Part shown: piece by piece, positions 46,824 to 55,574 of the stretch | Position numbering within the stretch: position 1 is the stretch's first letter | Layout of the letters: each line of letters opens with the position of its first letter | DNA from: an uncultured Prevotellaceae bacterium | GTDB taxonomy: Bacteria; Bacteroidota; Bacteroidia; Bacteroidales; Bacteroidaceae | Direction of reading: 5' to 3' | Assembly: GCA_946415365.1 (NCBI GenBank) | Contig: CAMKSE010000013.1 | Location: forward strand, 48,479 to 112,478 | DNA: 64,000 nucleotides | The notes under the pieces: generated by a model | What the model was told of the DNA's origin: nothing | Seen by the model: the letters and a program-made list of their open reading frames with translations, nothing else | Database searches by the model: none | Translations under genes and position numbers: made by a program

Positions 46824-47375
46824 ATGGCAACAAAAATCAGATTGCAGCGCGGCGGCCGTAAGGGCTACGCTTTCTACAGCATTGTTATCGCCGACGCTCG
46901 TGCACCACGTGATGGTCGTTTTACTGAAAAGATTGGTACTTACAATCCAAACACCAATCCTGCCACAGTAGACTTGAATTTCGACCGTGCACTGTATTGG
47001 GTTGAGGTTGGTGCCCAGCCCACAGACACAGTACGTAACATCCTCAGCCGTGAGGGCGTGTACCTTATGAAGCACCTTCGTGGTGGTGTTAAGAAGGGCG
47101 CTTTCGACGAGGCTACAGCCCAGAAAAAGTTCGATGCCTGGAAGGCTGACAAACAGAACGGGTTGACCAAGATTGCTGAGGCAGAGCAGAAAGCCAAGAA
47201 GGTGGCTGCTGAAAATGCACTGAAGGCAGAAAAGGCCGTTAACGAGGCTATTGCTAAGAAGGTGGCTGATAAGAAGGCCGCAGAGGCTGCCGCTAAGGCA
47301 GAGGAAGAGGCAGCAAAGGCTGCTGAAGCTGCTGCTGCAGAAACTCCCGCTGAGGCTGCTCCCGCTGAGGCATAA
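46824..47375 (+). CDS. rpsP: 30S ribosomal protein S16 with Ala/Lys-rich tail
   Basis: 183 residues. The first ~80 are canonical S16 ([31 protein letters not shown]), which binds 16S rRNA in the 30S body. The remaining ~100 residues form a low-complexity helical tail of Ala, Lys and Glu ([19 protein letters not shown]) that enlarges the protein about twofold; such tails are common in Bacteroidota S16. It is monocistronic, with its own promoter and a hairpin terminator, and none of the usual partners (rimM, trmD, rplS) is beside it. Confidence 0.96.
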   Translation: MATKIRLQRGGRKGYAFYSIVIADARAPRDGRFTEKIGTYNPNTNPATVDLNFDRALYWVEVGAQPTDTVRNILSREGVYLMKHLRGGVKKGAFDEATAQKKFDAWKADKQNGLTKIAEAEQKAKKVAAENALKAEKAVNEAIAKKVADKKAAEAAAKAEEEAAKAAEAAAAETPAEAAPAEA

Positions 47376-47382
47376 ACCTTCT

Positions 47383-47417
47383 GAATGACGAATGAGAAAT
47401 GAGGAATGGGGAATTAA
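47383..47417 (+). repeat. Heptads downstream of rpsP
   Basis: Units GAATGAC, GAATGAG, AAATGAG, GAATGGG, GAATTAA between the rpsP stop and its terminator stem, which they partly overlap. Confidence 0.75.
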
Positions 47418-47440
47418 GAGTTCCTTGTTCCTCTTTTTTT
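47401..47440 (+). terminator. Rho-independent terminator of rpsP
   Basis: Stem GAGGAA/TTCCTC (with an inner GGAA/TTCC pair) followed by seven Ts at 47434-47440. Confidence 0.7.
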
Positions 47441-47450
47441 GTTAATAATC

Positions 47451-48602
47451 ATGCATATACTAGAGATACCATCATTTTTCACTCCTTATGGAGGTGAGTT
47501 CTGTCTGGATCAGGCTAGGGCATTGAAAGTCTTGGGCCATGAGGTGCGTATCCTTAGTAATGTGCAACTTGGAGTCACGATTGGTCTTCATGATTTTCTA
47601 TGTCTGCCTTATGGTAGATATGAACATAAGAAGGAAGGTGTTACAGTATGTCAGTCGTTCCAACGTGGTGTACCAATGGTGGTGCGATGGAATGTTAAAA
47701 GATGGGTGGGAATTGTCTGTTCGATGTTCGACGACTATGTAGACAAATATGGCGTTCCTGATATTCTGCATGCTCATTGTTCCAAATGGGCTGGCTATGC
47801 TGCTATGCAGATCAGTCGTAAATACCATTTGCCATACGTAATCACAGAGCATCTTTCACGAATGGTTTTTGAAAAGGAGTTCGGACCCGCTCCCAGCGAT
47901 GCCTGGCAGATACAACTTCTGAAAGAAGCCTACGAGAATGCTGATCTAGTGATTCCTGTATCAGAGGAACTAGTGGAGAATATCGCCTGCTATTTCGGCA
48001 GAGATTATCGATGGAATGCAGTTTCTAACACCATAGACACCGATTACTTTCATTATCAGTCTCGAACTCCTCTGTCCGGACGTCCTTTCCGTTTTTGCTG
48101 CCTGGCCAACAACTGGCCGATGAAGGGCTATGACATTCTTATTCCTGCATTCAAGTTGATACAAGAGTCTGGACATCATGCAGAATTGCATATTGCCGGG
48201 CGTGGTACTGATTCGTCAGAATTCTGTTCTATGTTATCCGACGGAATGATAACACATGGGCTTATCAATAAAGAGGCTGTCAGGGATCTATTGTTCCAAT
48301 CGGATGCACTTGTACTTGCAAGTCGCAGTGAGGTCCAGCCTTTGTCATTGCTTGAGGCCATGAGTACAGGCATCCCCGTTATTGCTACTGAGTGCGTACC
48401 TCAAAGCCTGCGTATAGAAGGTGGCTGTACAATCGTTCCGACAGATGATATAAGTGCTTTGTCTAAGGCCATGTCTGATGTGATGGACAACCCCCTTGTC
48501 GATGGTCAGTGGTTGTCGAAGGAGGTGGCGCGTTTGGCTTCGCCGGAGGTTATAGGCCAAAAACTTGAGGAACTGTTCAGCAGATTAGTCGCTTCAAACT
48601 GA
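47451..48602 (+). CDS. Glycosyltransferase family 4
   Basis: 383 residues of GT-B fold: the N-terminal acceptor domain opens MHILEIPSFFTPYGGEF, and the C-terminal nucleotide-sugar domain carries RSEVQPLSLLEAMSTGIPVIA with the E-x7-E motif. It likely transfers a hexose in LPS or capsule assembly. I start at ATG 47451 because the earlier TTG lies in the rpsP terminator T-run. No promoter box is obvious; read-through from rpsP is possible. Its last 26 bp overlap the convergent GT2 gene. Confidence 0.9.
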   Translation: MHILEIPSFFTPYGGEFCLDQARALKVLGHEVRILSNVQLGVTIGLHDFLCLPYGRYEHKKEGVTVCQSFQRGVPMVVRWNVKRWVGIVCSMFDDYVDKYGVPDILHAHCSKWAGYAAMQISRKYHLPYVITEHLSRMVFEKEFGPAPSDAWQIQLLKEAYENADLVIPVSEELVENIACYFGRDYRWNAVSNTIDTDYFHYQSRTPLSGRPFRFCCLANNWPMKGYDILIPAFKLIQESGHHAELHIAGRGTDSSEFCSMLSDGMITHGLINKEAVRDLLFQSDALVLASRSEVQPLSLLEAMSTGIPVIATECVPQSLRIEGGCTIVPTDDISALSKAMSDVMDNPLVDGQWLSKEVARLASPEVIGQKLEELFSRLVASN

Positions 48603-49569
48603 CCACTATATTTCGAACAGCCAGTCCTAATTTCCATAGTCCATCATGCTGCATAACTGCCATAAGCAGTCTATATTTGTTTTTCTTTTCCACCTGCCAT
48701 TTCCTTTCACATTCAAGTGTCTCTTCATAGAGTTGAGGATTATGTGAACGGAAGGCGTGCATACCTAATTCAAAGATGCGTTCATTAAGGAATTCACGTA
48801 TATCCGTCTGATACTTTGAGGATAAATATTGAATCAGAAGTGTTGATCTCTTGACGAACCTGAACAGTTTCTCAGAATCGTTAGTGTTCGATACGCCCTT
48901 GCCTCCGATACTGTAGTTGAGTGTTATGTCTGGCAGATAGGCAATGTCCCCATACCATGCCATTGCTGAGGCAATTTGCATGTCCTCACTGCAGAAGTCT
49001 TTGCTGCGGAACATATAAGAATCGTCCTGGTATGCTTTCCTGAAAGTATCTGAACGATAGAGTGCCGTGCAGAGGTGGAACACACTCATGTTCTTCTGAA
49101 TGATGATGTCCTTTAGCATATCACGTCCAGGCGTGATGGGAGCATGTTGTATTTGTCTGCTGGGAGAGATATGGCGTGTTTGTTCATTATAAAACTGCCA
49201 GTTTGTGATGACCATGGTTACGTTTGGATATTCCTCCATCACACAGAGTTCTTTCTCCAGTTTCATTGGGTCTGTCCAGAAATCATCACCGGCACAATCT
49301 GCTATATATTTACCACGGCTCTGTAACAGACAATCAATATAGTTGTCCGTGATACCCTTATTATGTTCGTTGCAGAACAGACGTATAATGTCAGGATACT
49401 TCTTGGCATAATCTTGACATATAGTACGTGTATCGTCTGTTGATGCATCTTCCCCGATGATTATCTCATAGGGCAAATGGCATTTCTGCATCAGTACGGA
49501 ATCAATGGACCTGCCTATGGTGTCCTGTTGGTTGTAGGTGATGATGATGACTGAAATGATATTCTCCAT
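48577..49569 (-). CDS. Glycosyltransferase family 2
   Basis: 330 residues, GT-A: ENIISVIIITYNQQDTIGRSID, IIGEDASTDDT and the metal site CAGDDFWTDP (DD at about 92-95). The C-terminal half is helical. The probable role is in surface glycan synthesis. Its start overlaps the stop of the upstream GT2 gene by one base, so the pair is cotranscribed. Its 3' end overlaps the convergent GT4 gene by 26 bp, so each terminus is coded on both strands. Confidence 0.9.
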   Translation of the reverse strand: MENIISVIIITYNQQDTIGRSIDSVLMQKCHLPYEIIIGEDASTDDTRTICQDYAKKYPDIIRLFCNEHNKGITDNYIDCLLQSRGKYIADCAGDDFWTDPMKLEKELCVMEEYPNVTMVITNWQFYNEQTRHISPSRQIQHAPITPGRDMLKDIIIQKNMSVFHLCTALYRSDTFRKAYQDDSYMFRSKDFCSEDMQIASAMAWYGDIAYLPDITLNYSIGGKGVSNTNDSEKLFRFVKRSTLLIQYLSSKYQTDIREFLNERIFELGMHAFRSHNPQLYEETLECERKWQVEKKNKYRLLMAVMQHDGLWKLGLAVRNIVVSLKRLIC

Positions 49570-50540
49570 TACCGTTCCTTTTTCATGAGTGGTAGTGTAG
49601 CGACAAGTATCTTTCGGCCTATACGGCTATTGGTCATCCTGCGGAACCAAATGTACTTCGTGCTGTAATCTTTGTCGGGTAGGGGGAAGAGGTTATGCTG
49701 GCGCAGGGTTGCGATAGTCTCGTCGAGTATCCCTTTCGAACGGGTGGCCATGATGGTGTTGTAAATATGATCCATCGTGAGTTGCGCTATGCGACGTTGC
49801 AGGGCCAGACGTTCTTCATACGGTCGTCTGTCGGCGAGTTCGTTCAGATGGAGGATCACGGTCAGGTGGTCGGCCAGCCGTTTGTCGATACGCTCGGTAG
49901 TCTGCTGGTGGACGGCTGACGTCTGGCGCTCGCGGTAATAGTAAGCTTTCGCATCAGTAGTGTATATGGTTTCGGCACGGATTAGTAATTGTGGGGTGAA
50001 CTCCTCGTCCTCGCCGTATTCGATGCCTGGTGTGAACGACAACTGGCTTCTAACAGTCTGGCGGAAGAGATAGCAGCAGGCCGAGCCGCGTAGGTTCTCC
50101 GTGCGCATCAGTTCTATACCGCTCTTCTTGGCGGGTGCCGCGAAGGTTGTCGGGGATTCTTGGGAGTCGTTGGTGAAGTCGAACATCACGATGTCGGCAT
50201 CCTGATGGTTACGAATGATGTCGAGGCAGTGGTCGTAAGGTACCTGGAGCAGCGTGTCGTCACCGTCGACGAACTGGAAGTACTTTCCCTTGGCCATCTC
50301 CATGCCTGTGTTGCGGGCAGTGCTGACGCCGCCGTTCTTCTGTCGTACATAGATTATTTCGTCGCCATATCGGAGCAGATCGTTGATCGGACTGACATCC
50401 GAGCCGTCGTCCACGATGATGATCTCCCGCTCTTCCGAACGCAACGAGAGTCTGAGGATGCTGTCTATACATGCACACAGCATGTCCAGAGGCAGGTTGT
50501 AACACGTCAGGATAAAACTGACCAGGGGCTGTTGTATCAT
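49569..50540 (-). CDS. Glycosyltransferase family 2
   Basis: 323 residues, GT-A: VSFILTCYNLPLDMLCACIDS, IIIVDDGSD and FQFVDGDDTL (the DxD-type metal site). It is the first gene of a two-gene unit with the next GT2 and has a TACCTTTG box 8 nt before its ATG, so is probably leaderless. The acceptor is unknown. Together with the flippase at 52838 it marks a surface polysaccharide locus. Confidence 0.9.
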   Translation of the reverse strand: MIQQPLVSFILTCYNLPLDMLCACIDSILRLSLRSEEREIIIVDDGSDVSPINDLLRYGDEIIYVRQKNGGVSTARNTGMEMAKGKYFQFVDGDDTLLQVPYDHCLDIIRNHQDADIVMFDFTNDSQESPTTFAAPAKKSGIELMRTENLRGSACCYLFRQTVRSQLSFTPGIEYGEDEEFTPQLLIRAETIYTTDAKAYYYRERQTSAVHQQTTERIDKRLADHLTVILHLNELADRRPYEERLALQRRIAQLTMDHIYNTIMATRSKGILDETIATLRQHNLFPLPDKDYSTKYIWFRRMTNSRIGRKILVATLPLMKKER

Positions 50541-50548
50541 ATCGGGTG

Positions 50549-50556
50549 CAAAGGTA
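50549..50556 (-). promoter_or_regulatory. -7 box, GT2 pair
   Basis: TACCTTTG, minus strand, 8 nt from the start codon at 50540. Confidence 0.7.
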
Positions 50557-50641
50557 ACAATAAAATATGGAAATCTCAGTGGTTTTAACTTTATTTCCCA
50601 AAAAGTCGGACCAACTTCTATGTTATTGCGAAATTTATTAG

Positions 50642-50649
50642 TAACTTTG
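50642..50649 (+). promoter_or_regulatory. -7 box, SpoIIE phosphatase gene
   Basis: TAACTTTG, 25 nt before the ATG at 50675; divergent from the GT2 promoter. Confidence 0.7.
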
Positions 50650-50674
50650 CCGACAAATCAAGAAATATCACTTT

Positions 50675-52735
50675 ATGCGTATCAAAAACATTGCTTTTGC
50701 TTCGGTTATCGGCATGCTACTGACCACAACTGGTTGTGACATCAACAGTTCTGCGAATAGAAAGCTCCAACAAGAAGCTGACAGTCTTATCAACATCGCC
50801 TATGAGACGAAGGACTACCAGCGTATCGTGATGCTGGCCGACAGTCTGAAAGAAACAGGCAATCTAAGCGAAGGCAAGGCTTTCTACTGGTTGGGGTATG
50901 CCAGCGACCGTACCCATCAGAAGCGTATGGCCGAACTCTACTGGACCAAGGGCATGGCCGTCATGGACAATGTGGATACCCCGGAGGAACTTGAAGTCTA
51001 TGCTGCCATCGCCAGCCGACTGACGGGCTTGAAAAGTACCAGGGGCGAGTATGAGGCTGGTCTGAAGGTGGCCATACCTGCGCTGGATCACCTCAAGAAG
51101 CATGGAGCCAAGATGACGAGCGACTACATCAATCTGCTCATTTACCAAGGCTGCTGCCAGAGCCGCTTCGGACTGAGTGAGGAGGCAACCAATAAGAGTC
51201 TGGAGGAGGCCTATCAAGCCCATCTTGACAATATGGAGAAGAATCCGAATGCGATAGCCTACCGTGATGCCTTTGTCGGCGTCATCAACATCTGCTACAA
51301 CTTTCTGGAAATCCAAGACTATCAGAAGGCGATGTACTGGATAGACCGCTATGGCAAGTTGCTTGACGCCTACGATAAACTGCCGGATGCACGTTCCGAT
51401 TATGCAGACAAGCAGCGGGCACGCTACTACATCTATCGTGCTTCGGCCCTCGAAGGCGTGGGGCGCAAGGCCGAGGCGGCCAAGGTATACGAGGATTTTC
51501 TGGAGACGAGTTATTCGCTGACGGCAGAAGGCTTGATACTTGGCAGTGACTATTTGCGTCAGGTAGGACTTTGGAATGATGCAGCTGATAATCTCAGTAG
51601 CACCGAGAAATTCATCAGGGAATATGGTTTGGACTACTCGCTGCAGACGATTCAGGAGTGGATGCTGAAGAAATTCTACGTGAACATGATGGCCGAACGC
51701 GTTGATACGGTGCGGGCCGTGAGCGTTCAGATAGTAGAGCACCTCGACTCGGCCATCACCAAGCAGCGCCGGCAGGATGCCATTGAGGAGGAAGCTGTGC
51801 GTCAGAAGGAAGCGGAGATGACGGCAGAGAAGGAACGCATGGAGCGACAGCAGTGGTGGACCCGTCTGGCAGTCATGGCTGCCCTCATTCTTGCCCTTGT
51901 CATCTATATCTTCGTGCATAATCGCATGGCGGCAAGACTGAAAAAGGCTCACGAGCAGTTGAAGGTAGCCTATGACCAGTTGGAGGAGACTACGGCGGCC
52001 AAGGAGCGTATGGAGAGTGAGCTGCGCATTGCTCGCAACATTCAGATGTCGATGGTGCCCAGCGTGTTCCCAGACATCAAGGGACTCGACATGTACGCCT
52101 CGATGACGCCTGCCAAGGAGGTGGGCGGCGACCTCTATAACTATCTGCGGCTGGGCGACAAACTCTATTTCTGCGTGGGTGATGTCAGCGGCAAGGGCGT
52201 GCCCGCTTCGCTGTTTATGGCACAGGCCACGCGCCTGTTCCTCACGCTGGCTAAACAGACGATGCCTCCTGCAGAAATCTGTACCCGCATGAACGATGCT
52301 TTATCGGGCGACGACAATGAGAGCGTCATGTTCGTGACTTTCTGGCTCGGACTCGTAGACCTCACCACCGGCCATCTCTCGTTCTGTAATGCAGGCCATA
52401 ATCCGCCAGTCATAGGATGTGGCGGCGACGATGTCACGTTCCTTAAGATGAAACCAAATGTGCCTATCGGCATTATGCCGGGAATGGAATTCGAGGGTGA
52501 AGAGATGGATACCATCAAGGGTCGGCCGTTCTTCATCTATACCGACGGACTGAATGAGGCAGAGAACAAGGAGAAAGAAGAGTTCAGCGATGAGCGTCTG
52601 CTCGAAATTCTTCGCAACGCGCACTTCACTTCAGCGCAGCAACTCGTCGAAAAACTCAGCGCAGAAGTCGAGGCTCACCGTAATGGAGCAGAGCCCAGCG
52701 ATGACCTCACGATGATGTGTCTATATCTAAATTGA
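50675..52735 (+). CDS. Lipoprotein-type TPR/SpoIIE (PP2C) phosphatase
   Basis: 686 residues. A lipoprotein signal with lipobox TTTGC (Cys21) is followed by TPR-like helices (about 30-360, LADSLKETGNLSEGKAFYWLGYA), a Glu/Arg coiled coil, a TM helix (about 396-413), a second coiled coil, and a SpoIIE-type PP2C domain (about 445-686). The latter has RNIQMSMVPSVFP, EVGGDLYNYL, GDVSGKGVPASLFM and IYTDGLNEAEN, whose Asp residues bind the catalytic metals. The likely topology is a periplasmic lipid-anchored TPR sensor with a cytoplasmic phosphatase acting on an anti-sigma antagonist or similar; no such partner gene is adjacent. It precedes the flippase by about 100 bp. Confidence 0.88.
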   Translation: MRIKNIAFASVIGMLLTTTGCDINSSANRKLQQEADSLINIAYETKDYQRIVMLADSLKETGNLSEGKAFYWLGYASDRTHQKRMAELYWTKGMAVMDNVDTPEELEVYAAIASRLTGLKSTRGEYEAGLKVAIPALDHLKKHGAKMTSDYINLLIYQGCCQSRFGLSEEATNKSLEEAYQAHLDNMEKNPNAIAYRDAFVGVINICYNFLEIQDYQKAMYWIDRYGKLLDAYDKLPDARSDYADKQRARYYIYRASALEGVGRKAEAAKVYEDFLETSYSLTAEGLILGSDYLRQVGLWNDAADNLSSTEKFIREYGLDYSLQTIQEWMLKKFYVNMMAERVDTVRAVSVQIVEHLDSAITKQRRQDAIEEEAVRQKEAEMTAEKERMERQQWWTRLAVMAALILALVIYIFVHNRMAARLKKAHEQLKVAYDQLEETTAAKERMESELRIARNIQMSMVPSVFPDIKGLDMYASMTPAKEVGGDLYNYLRLGDKLYFCVGDVSGKGVPASLFMAQATRLFLTLAKQTMPPAEICTRMNDALSGDDNESVMFVTFWLGLVDLTTGHLSFCNAGHNPPVIGCGGDDVTFLKMKPNVPIGIMPGMEFEGEEMDTIKGRPFFIYTDGLNEAENKEKEEFSDERLLEILRNAHFTSAQQLVEKLSAEVEAHRNGAEPSDDLTMMCLYLN

Positions 52736-52797
52736 GATTCATTTATTCTGTTTGCCCTGCTGCGATGGCTAAAGGCATCGGCACGAAAAGAGTGTCC

Positions 52798-52832
52798 CTA
52801 TATAATAAATAAGTGTCCGTTTCGTTATATAG
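52798..52832. promoter_or_regulatory. Inverted repeat ahead of the flippase gene
   Basis: A perfect 8-bp inverted repeat, CTATATAA (52798-52805) and TTATATAG (52825-52832), 5 bp before the ATG at 52838. AGTGTCC occurs at 52791 and again at 52812, 21 bp apart. It may be an operator or an unusual leader. No TAnnTTTG box was found here, so the gene may be read from the upstream promoter. Confidence 0.4.
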
Positions 52833-52837
52833 AAAGA

Positions 52838-54328
52838 ATGAACGAAAGCGAAAAAGGAGCCTACGGCCATGTGTTGAAGTACACGGGTGTCTTCGGGGGC
52901 GTACAAGGTCTCAACGTGTTGGTGAGCCTTGTACGCAATAAGTTCGTGGCTCTGCTGCTCGGCCCATCGGGTATGGGACTGGTGACACTGTTCAACACGA
53001 CAGTCTCGTTCATCTCGCAGTCTACCCATTTTGGTATCTCGACAAGTGCGGTCCGCCAACTCTCGGAGTTCACCGACGATCATCATCCCCAGGTGGTTCA
53101 CTTTGTGAAGGTCGTACGGGCATGGTCGTTGCTAACGGCTCTTTTGGGTATGCTGGTGTGTCTTGCCATCGGACCGTTTCTGAGTAGTACGACGTTTGCG
53201 TGGGGTGATCATAGTCTCCATTTTATCTTGTTGGCTCCGGCTGTGGGTATGCTGGCGGTGACAGGTGGTGAGACTGCTATACTGAAAGGCCGAAGACGGT
53301 TGAAATCGTTGGCCTTGGTACAGGTGGGATCGGTCCTCGCAGCCTTGTTCTTGTCCGTGCCTGTCTATTATTTTTTCGGCGAGGCGGGTATCGTGCCGGT
53401 GATTGTGCTGATGGCTCTGGTCACAATGTTGCTGACTGTTCGAGAGTCTTATCGTCTGTATCCTCTACGGTTGAAGGGGGCGAAGGGTATTCTGGGCGAT
53501 GGTATGGAGATGGTGCGTCTGGGTGTGGCGTTCACGCTGGCTGGCATCATCGGTTCTGGTGCGGAGATGTTCATCCGTTCGTGGCTGAATGTGACGGCCG
53601 ACCTGGATGTACTTGGTCTCTACAATGCGGGATATATGATTACTATTACCTATGCGGGTATGGTGTTTTCAGCTATGGAGACCGACTACTTCCCGCGTCT
53701 GTCGTCCGTCAATGCTGATATGGAGGCAACCAATGAGACGGTGAACAAGCAGATGGAGGTGTCGATGCTCATTGCTGCGCCGATGTTGGTGGGACTGATC
53801 ATTTTCCTGCCAGTCTTGATACCACTGTTCTTCAGCATGAAGTTTCTGCCTGTGGTGGCTATGACACAGGTCGCTGTATTGGCGATGTTTTTCAAGGCTG
53901 TGACGCTGCCGGTGGCTTACATTACGCTAGCACGCGGCTATTCGCTGATGTTCCTGTTTCTTGAGGGGACTTATTTCGTGGTGTTCGTGTTTCTCATCAT
54001 CTTCGGCTACGAGCATTGGGGACTTGTGGGAACGGGTATGGCCATCACTTTGGCAAATGTCTTTGACTTTGTGATGATCAACGCCGTCGCCCGATGGCGC
54101 TATGGTTACAAGATGTCACCGGCCGTGGTGAAGTATAGCGCCATTCATATCCTCATCGGACTGTTGGCCTATTTCACTACCATCACGGTCGGCGGTTATG
54201 CTTATTGGGTTTTCGGCATCGGTCTGACACTCGTCAGCCTGATGTTCTCGCTGCTTATCCTTCATCAGAAAACTCACCTCTGGCAACGACTCAGACAGAA
54301 GTATCTATTTCTGGACAGAAGATCTTAA
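52838..54328 (+). CDS. O-antigen/polysaccharide flippase (Wzx-type, MOP superfamily)
   Basis: 496 residues with about 12-14 TM helices. The opening YTGVFGGVQGLNVLVSLVRNKFVALLLGPSGMGLV is characteristic of the O-antigen translocases of Bacteroidota. It would flip undecaprenyl-linked glycan units across the inner membrane for periplasmic polymerisation or transfer. It fits the nearby glycosyltransferases. It ends 20 bp from the stop of the convergent porin gene. Confidence 0.92.
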   Translation: MNESEKGAYGHVLKYTGVFGGVQGLNVLVSLVRNKFVALLLGPSGMGLVTLFNTTVSFISQSTHFGISTSAVRQLSEFTDDHHPQVVHFVKVVRAWSLLTALLGMLVCLAIGPFLSSTTFAWGDHSLHFILLAPAVGMLAVTGGETAILKGRRRLKSLALVQVGSVLAALFLSVPVYYFFGEAGIVPVIVLMALVTMLLTVRESYRLYPLRLKGAKGILGDGMEMVRLGVAFTLAGIIGSGAEMFIRSWLNVTADLDVLGLYNAGYMITITYAGMVFSAMETDYFPRLSSVNADMEATNETVNKQMEVSMLIAAPMLVGLIIFLPVLIPLFFSMKFLPVVAMTQVAVLAMFFKAVTLPVAYITLARGYSLMFLFLEGTYFVVFVFLIIFGYEHWGLVGTGMAITLANVFDFVMINAVARWRYGYKMSPAVVKYSAIHILIGLLAYFTTITVGGYAYWVFGIGLTLVSLMFSLLILHQKTHLWQRLRQKYLFLDRRS

Positions 54329-54348
54329 GTCTGAATCTGATAACTGTC

Positions 54349-55500
54349 TTAGAAGCGGAAGTCGAGTTCTAAATCGATGAGGTTGTAATTGTGCTTGGCC
54401 AGATTACGATCATTCACGTGCGAGTACTCGGCATGTAGTTCCAGGTTTTTCGTGAAGAAATAGTTCAGACCGCACTCCACCTGATTGACCGACGTAGACC
54501 AGTTCTTCTGATTGCGGTAGGTCTGGTAACGGGCCTTGGCGTGGAGCTTGCCTTTGATCAGTGGCACGATGCCGAACACATACCAGCCATCAGCCTTGTC
54601 ACCATTCTCGTAGCAGATCTCGCGCACGTTGTTTCCGGGAGATTTAGCACCCCAGCCCTGACTGTGGATATACTCGGCGCGAAAGGTGTATTCGTCTTTG
54701 TCGTATTCGGCGGAGATGGCGTAACGGTTCTTCTCAATACTACGGGTTTTGCCTGTCTCTGGGTCTAACATACCGCCACGACTACCTGTCCATCCGAAAG
54801 CACCGATACGGAGCCCCTTGATGGGCATCACCCATACACCACCGATGATATCCTTGCGGTTGTCCATATCCTTCTGGTTCACACCCTCACCATTGTAGAC
54901 ACCAATCTGGTAGTGGAACACACGACGGCCGTTGGCATTGGGGAAGAGATCACCCGCAACCTGGATACCGATATCACGACCACCAGAGGATTTCTCACCT
55001 GTACGGTCGCCAAAGGCTGACAGTTTGTTGATCACATCAGCGTAACCGCGCCATCCCTGAGTGATGGGGTGGGTGGGGTTCTCATAGGTGAAGGCACGCT
55101 TGAACTGTCCTGCACGCACTTTGAACTCTGGGTATTTCCTCCACTCTGCATAAAGGTCTACGAGTTGTACGGTAGGCTGTCCTGGACCTGTAGCATTTGT
55201 ACCTTGGATCTGTGCACGCCAGTCGAAATCACCAATCTTTCCATCAAGGATGAAACGAGCCAGACGCAGGTTGAAAGAGTTCGAGTGGTTACCTTCGGGG
55301 TCCTGTCCCTGATACTGCAACATGCCGTAGCCGCTGAATTTGATGTTCTTAACCCATGCAGGCAAATCGATGGATGATTTTTCCTGAGTGGTTTCCTGAA
55401 CAGTCTGTACTTCTGCATTCATCGACTCAGGTTCTTCTGCGCTTGCAGTACTAACGAAACCTGCCATCAGCACCGCGAGTAATAATGATTTCTTTAACAT
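54349..55500 (-). CDS. Phosphate-selective porin O/P-like outer membrane protein
   Basis: 383 residues: a signal peptide (MLKKSLLLAVLMAGFVSTASA) and a beta-barrel rich in alternating aromatic strands, ending in LDLELDFRF with a terminal Phe needed for outer-membrane insertion. The order fits the OprP/OprO family (WRAQIQGTNATGPGQPTVQLVDLYAEWRKYPEFKVRAGQFKRAF). It likely admits anions such as phosphate. The ATG at 55500 is chosen since the open frame upstream crosses the TATATTTG box at 55527-55534. Monocistronic. Confidence 0.9.
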   Translation of the reverse strand: MLKKSLLLAVLMAGFVSTASAEEPESMNAEVQTVQETTQEKSSIDLPAWVKNIKFSGYGMLQYQGQDPEGNHSNSFNLRLARFILDGKIGDFDWRAQIQGTNATGPGQPTVQLVDLYAEWRKYPEFKVRAGQFKRAFTYENPTHPITQGWRGYADVINKLSAFGDRTGEKSSGGRDIGIQVAGDLFPNANGRRVFHYQIGVYNGEGVNQKDMDNRKDIIGGVWVMPIKGLRIGAFGWTGSRGGMLDPETGKTRSIEKNRYAISAEYDKDEYTFRAEYIHSQGWGAKSPGNNVREICYENGDKADGWYVFGIVPLIKGKLHAKARYQTYRNQKNWSTSVNQVECGLNYFFTKNLELHAEYSHVNDRNLAKHNYNLIDLELDFRF

Positions 55501-55526
55501 AATAATTTGTTTTAGGATTTGTGGCG

Positions 55527-55534
55527 ACAAATAT
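55527..55534 (-). promoter_or_regulatory. -7 box, porin gene
   Basis: TATATTTG, minus strand, 26 nt before the ATG at 55500. Confidence 0.65.
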
Positions 55535-55574
55535 ACGAATAAATTTTGAAATTACCAAATTATTGTCACCTTTT

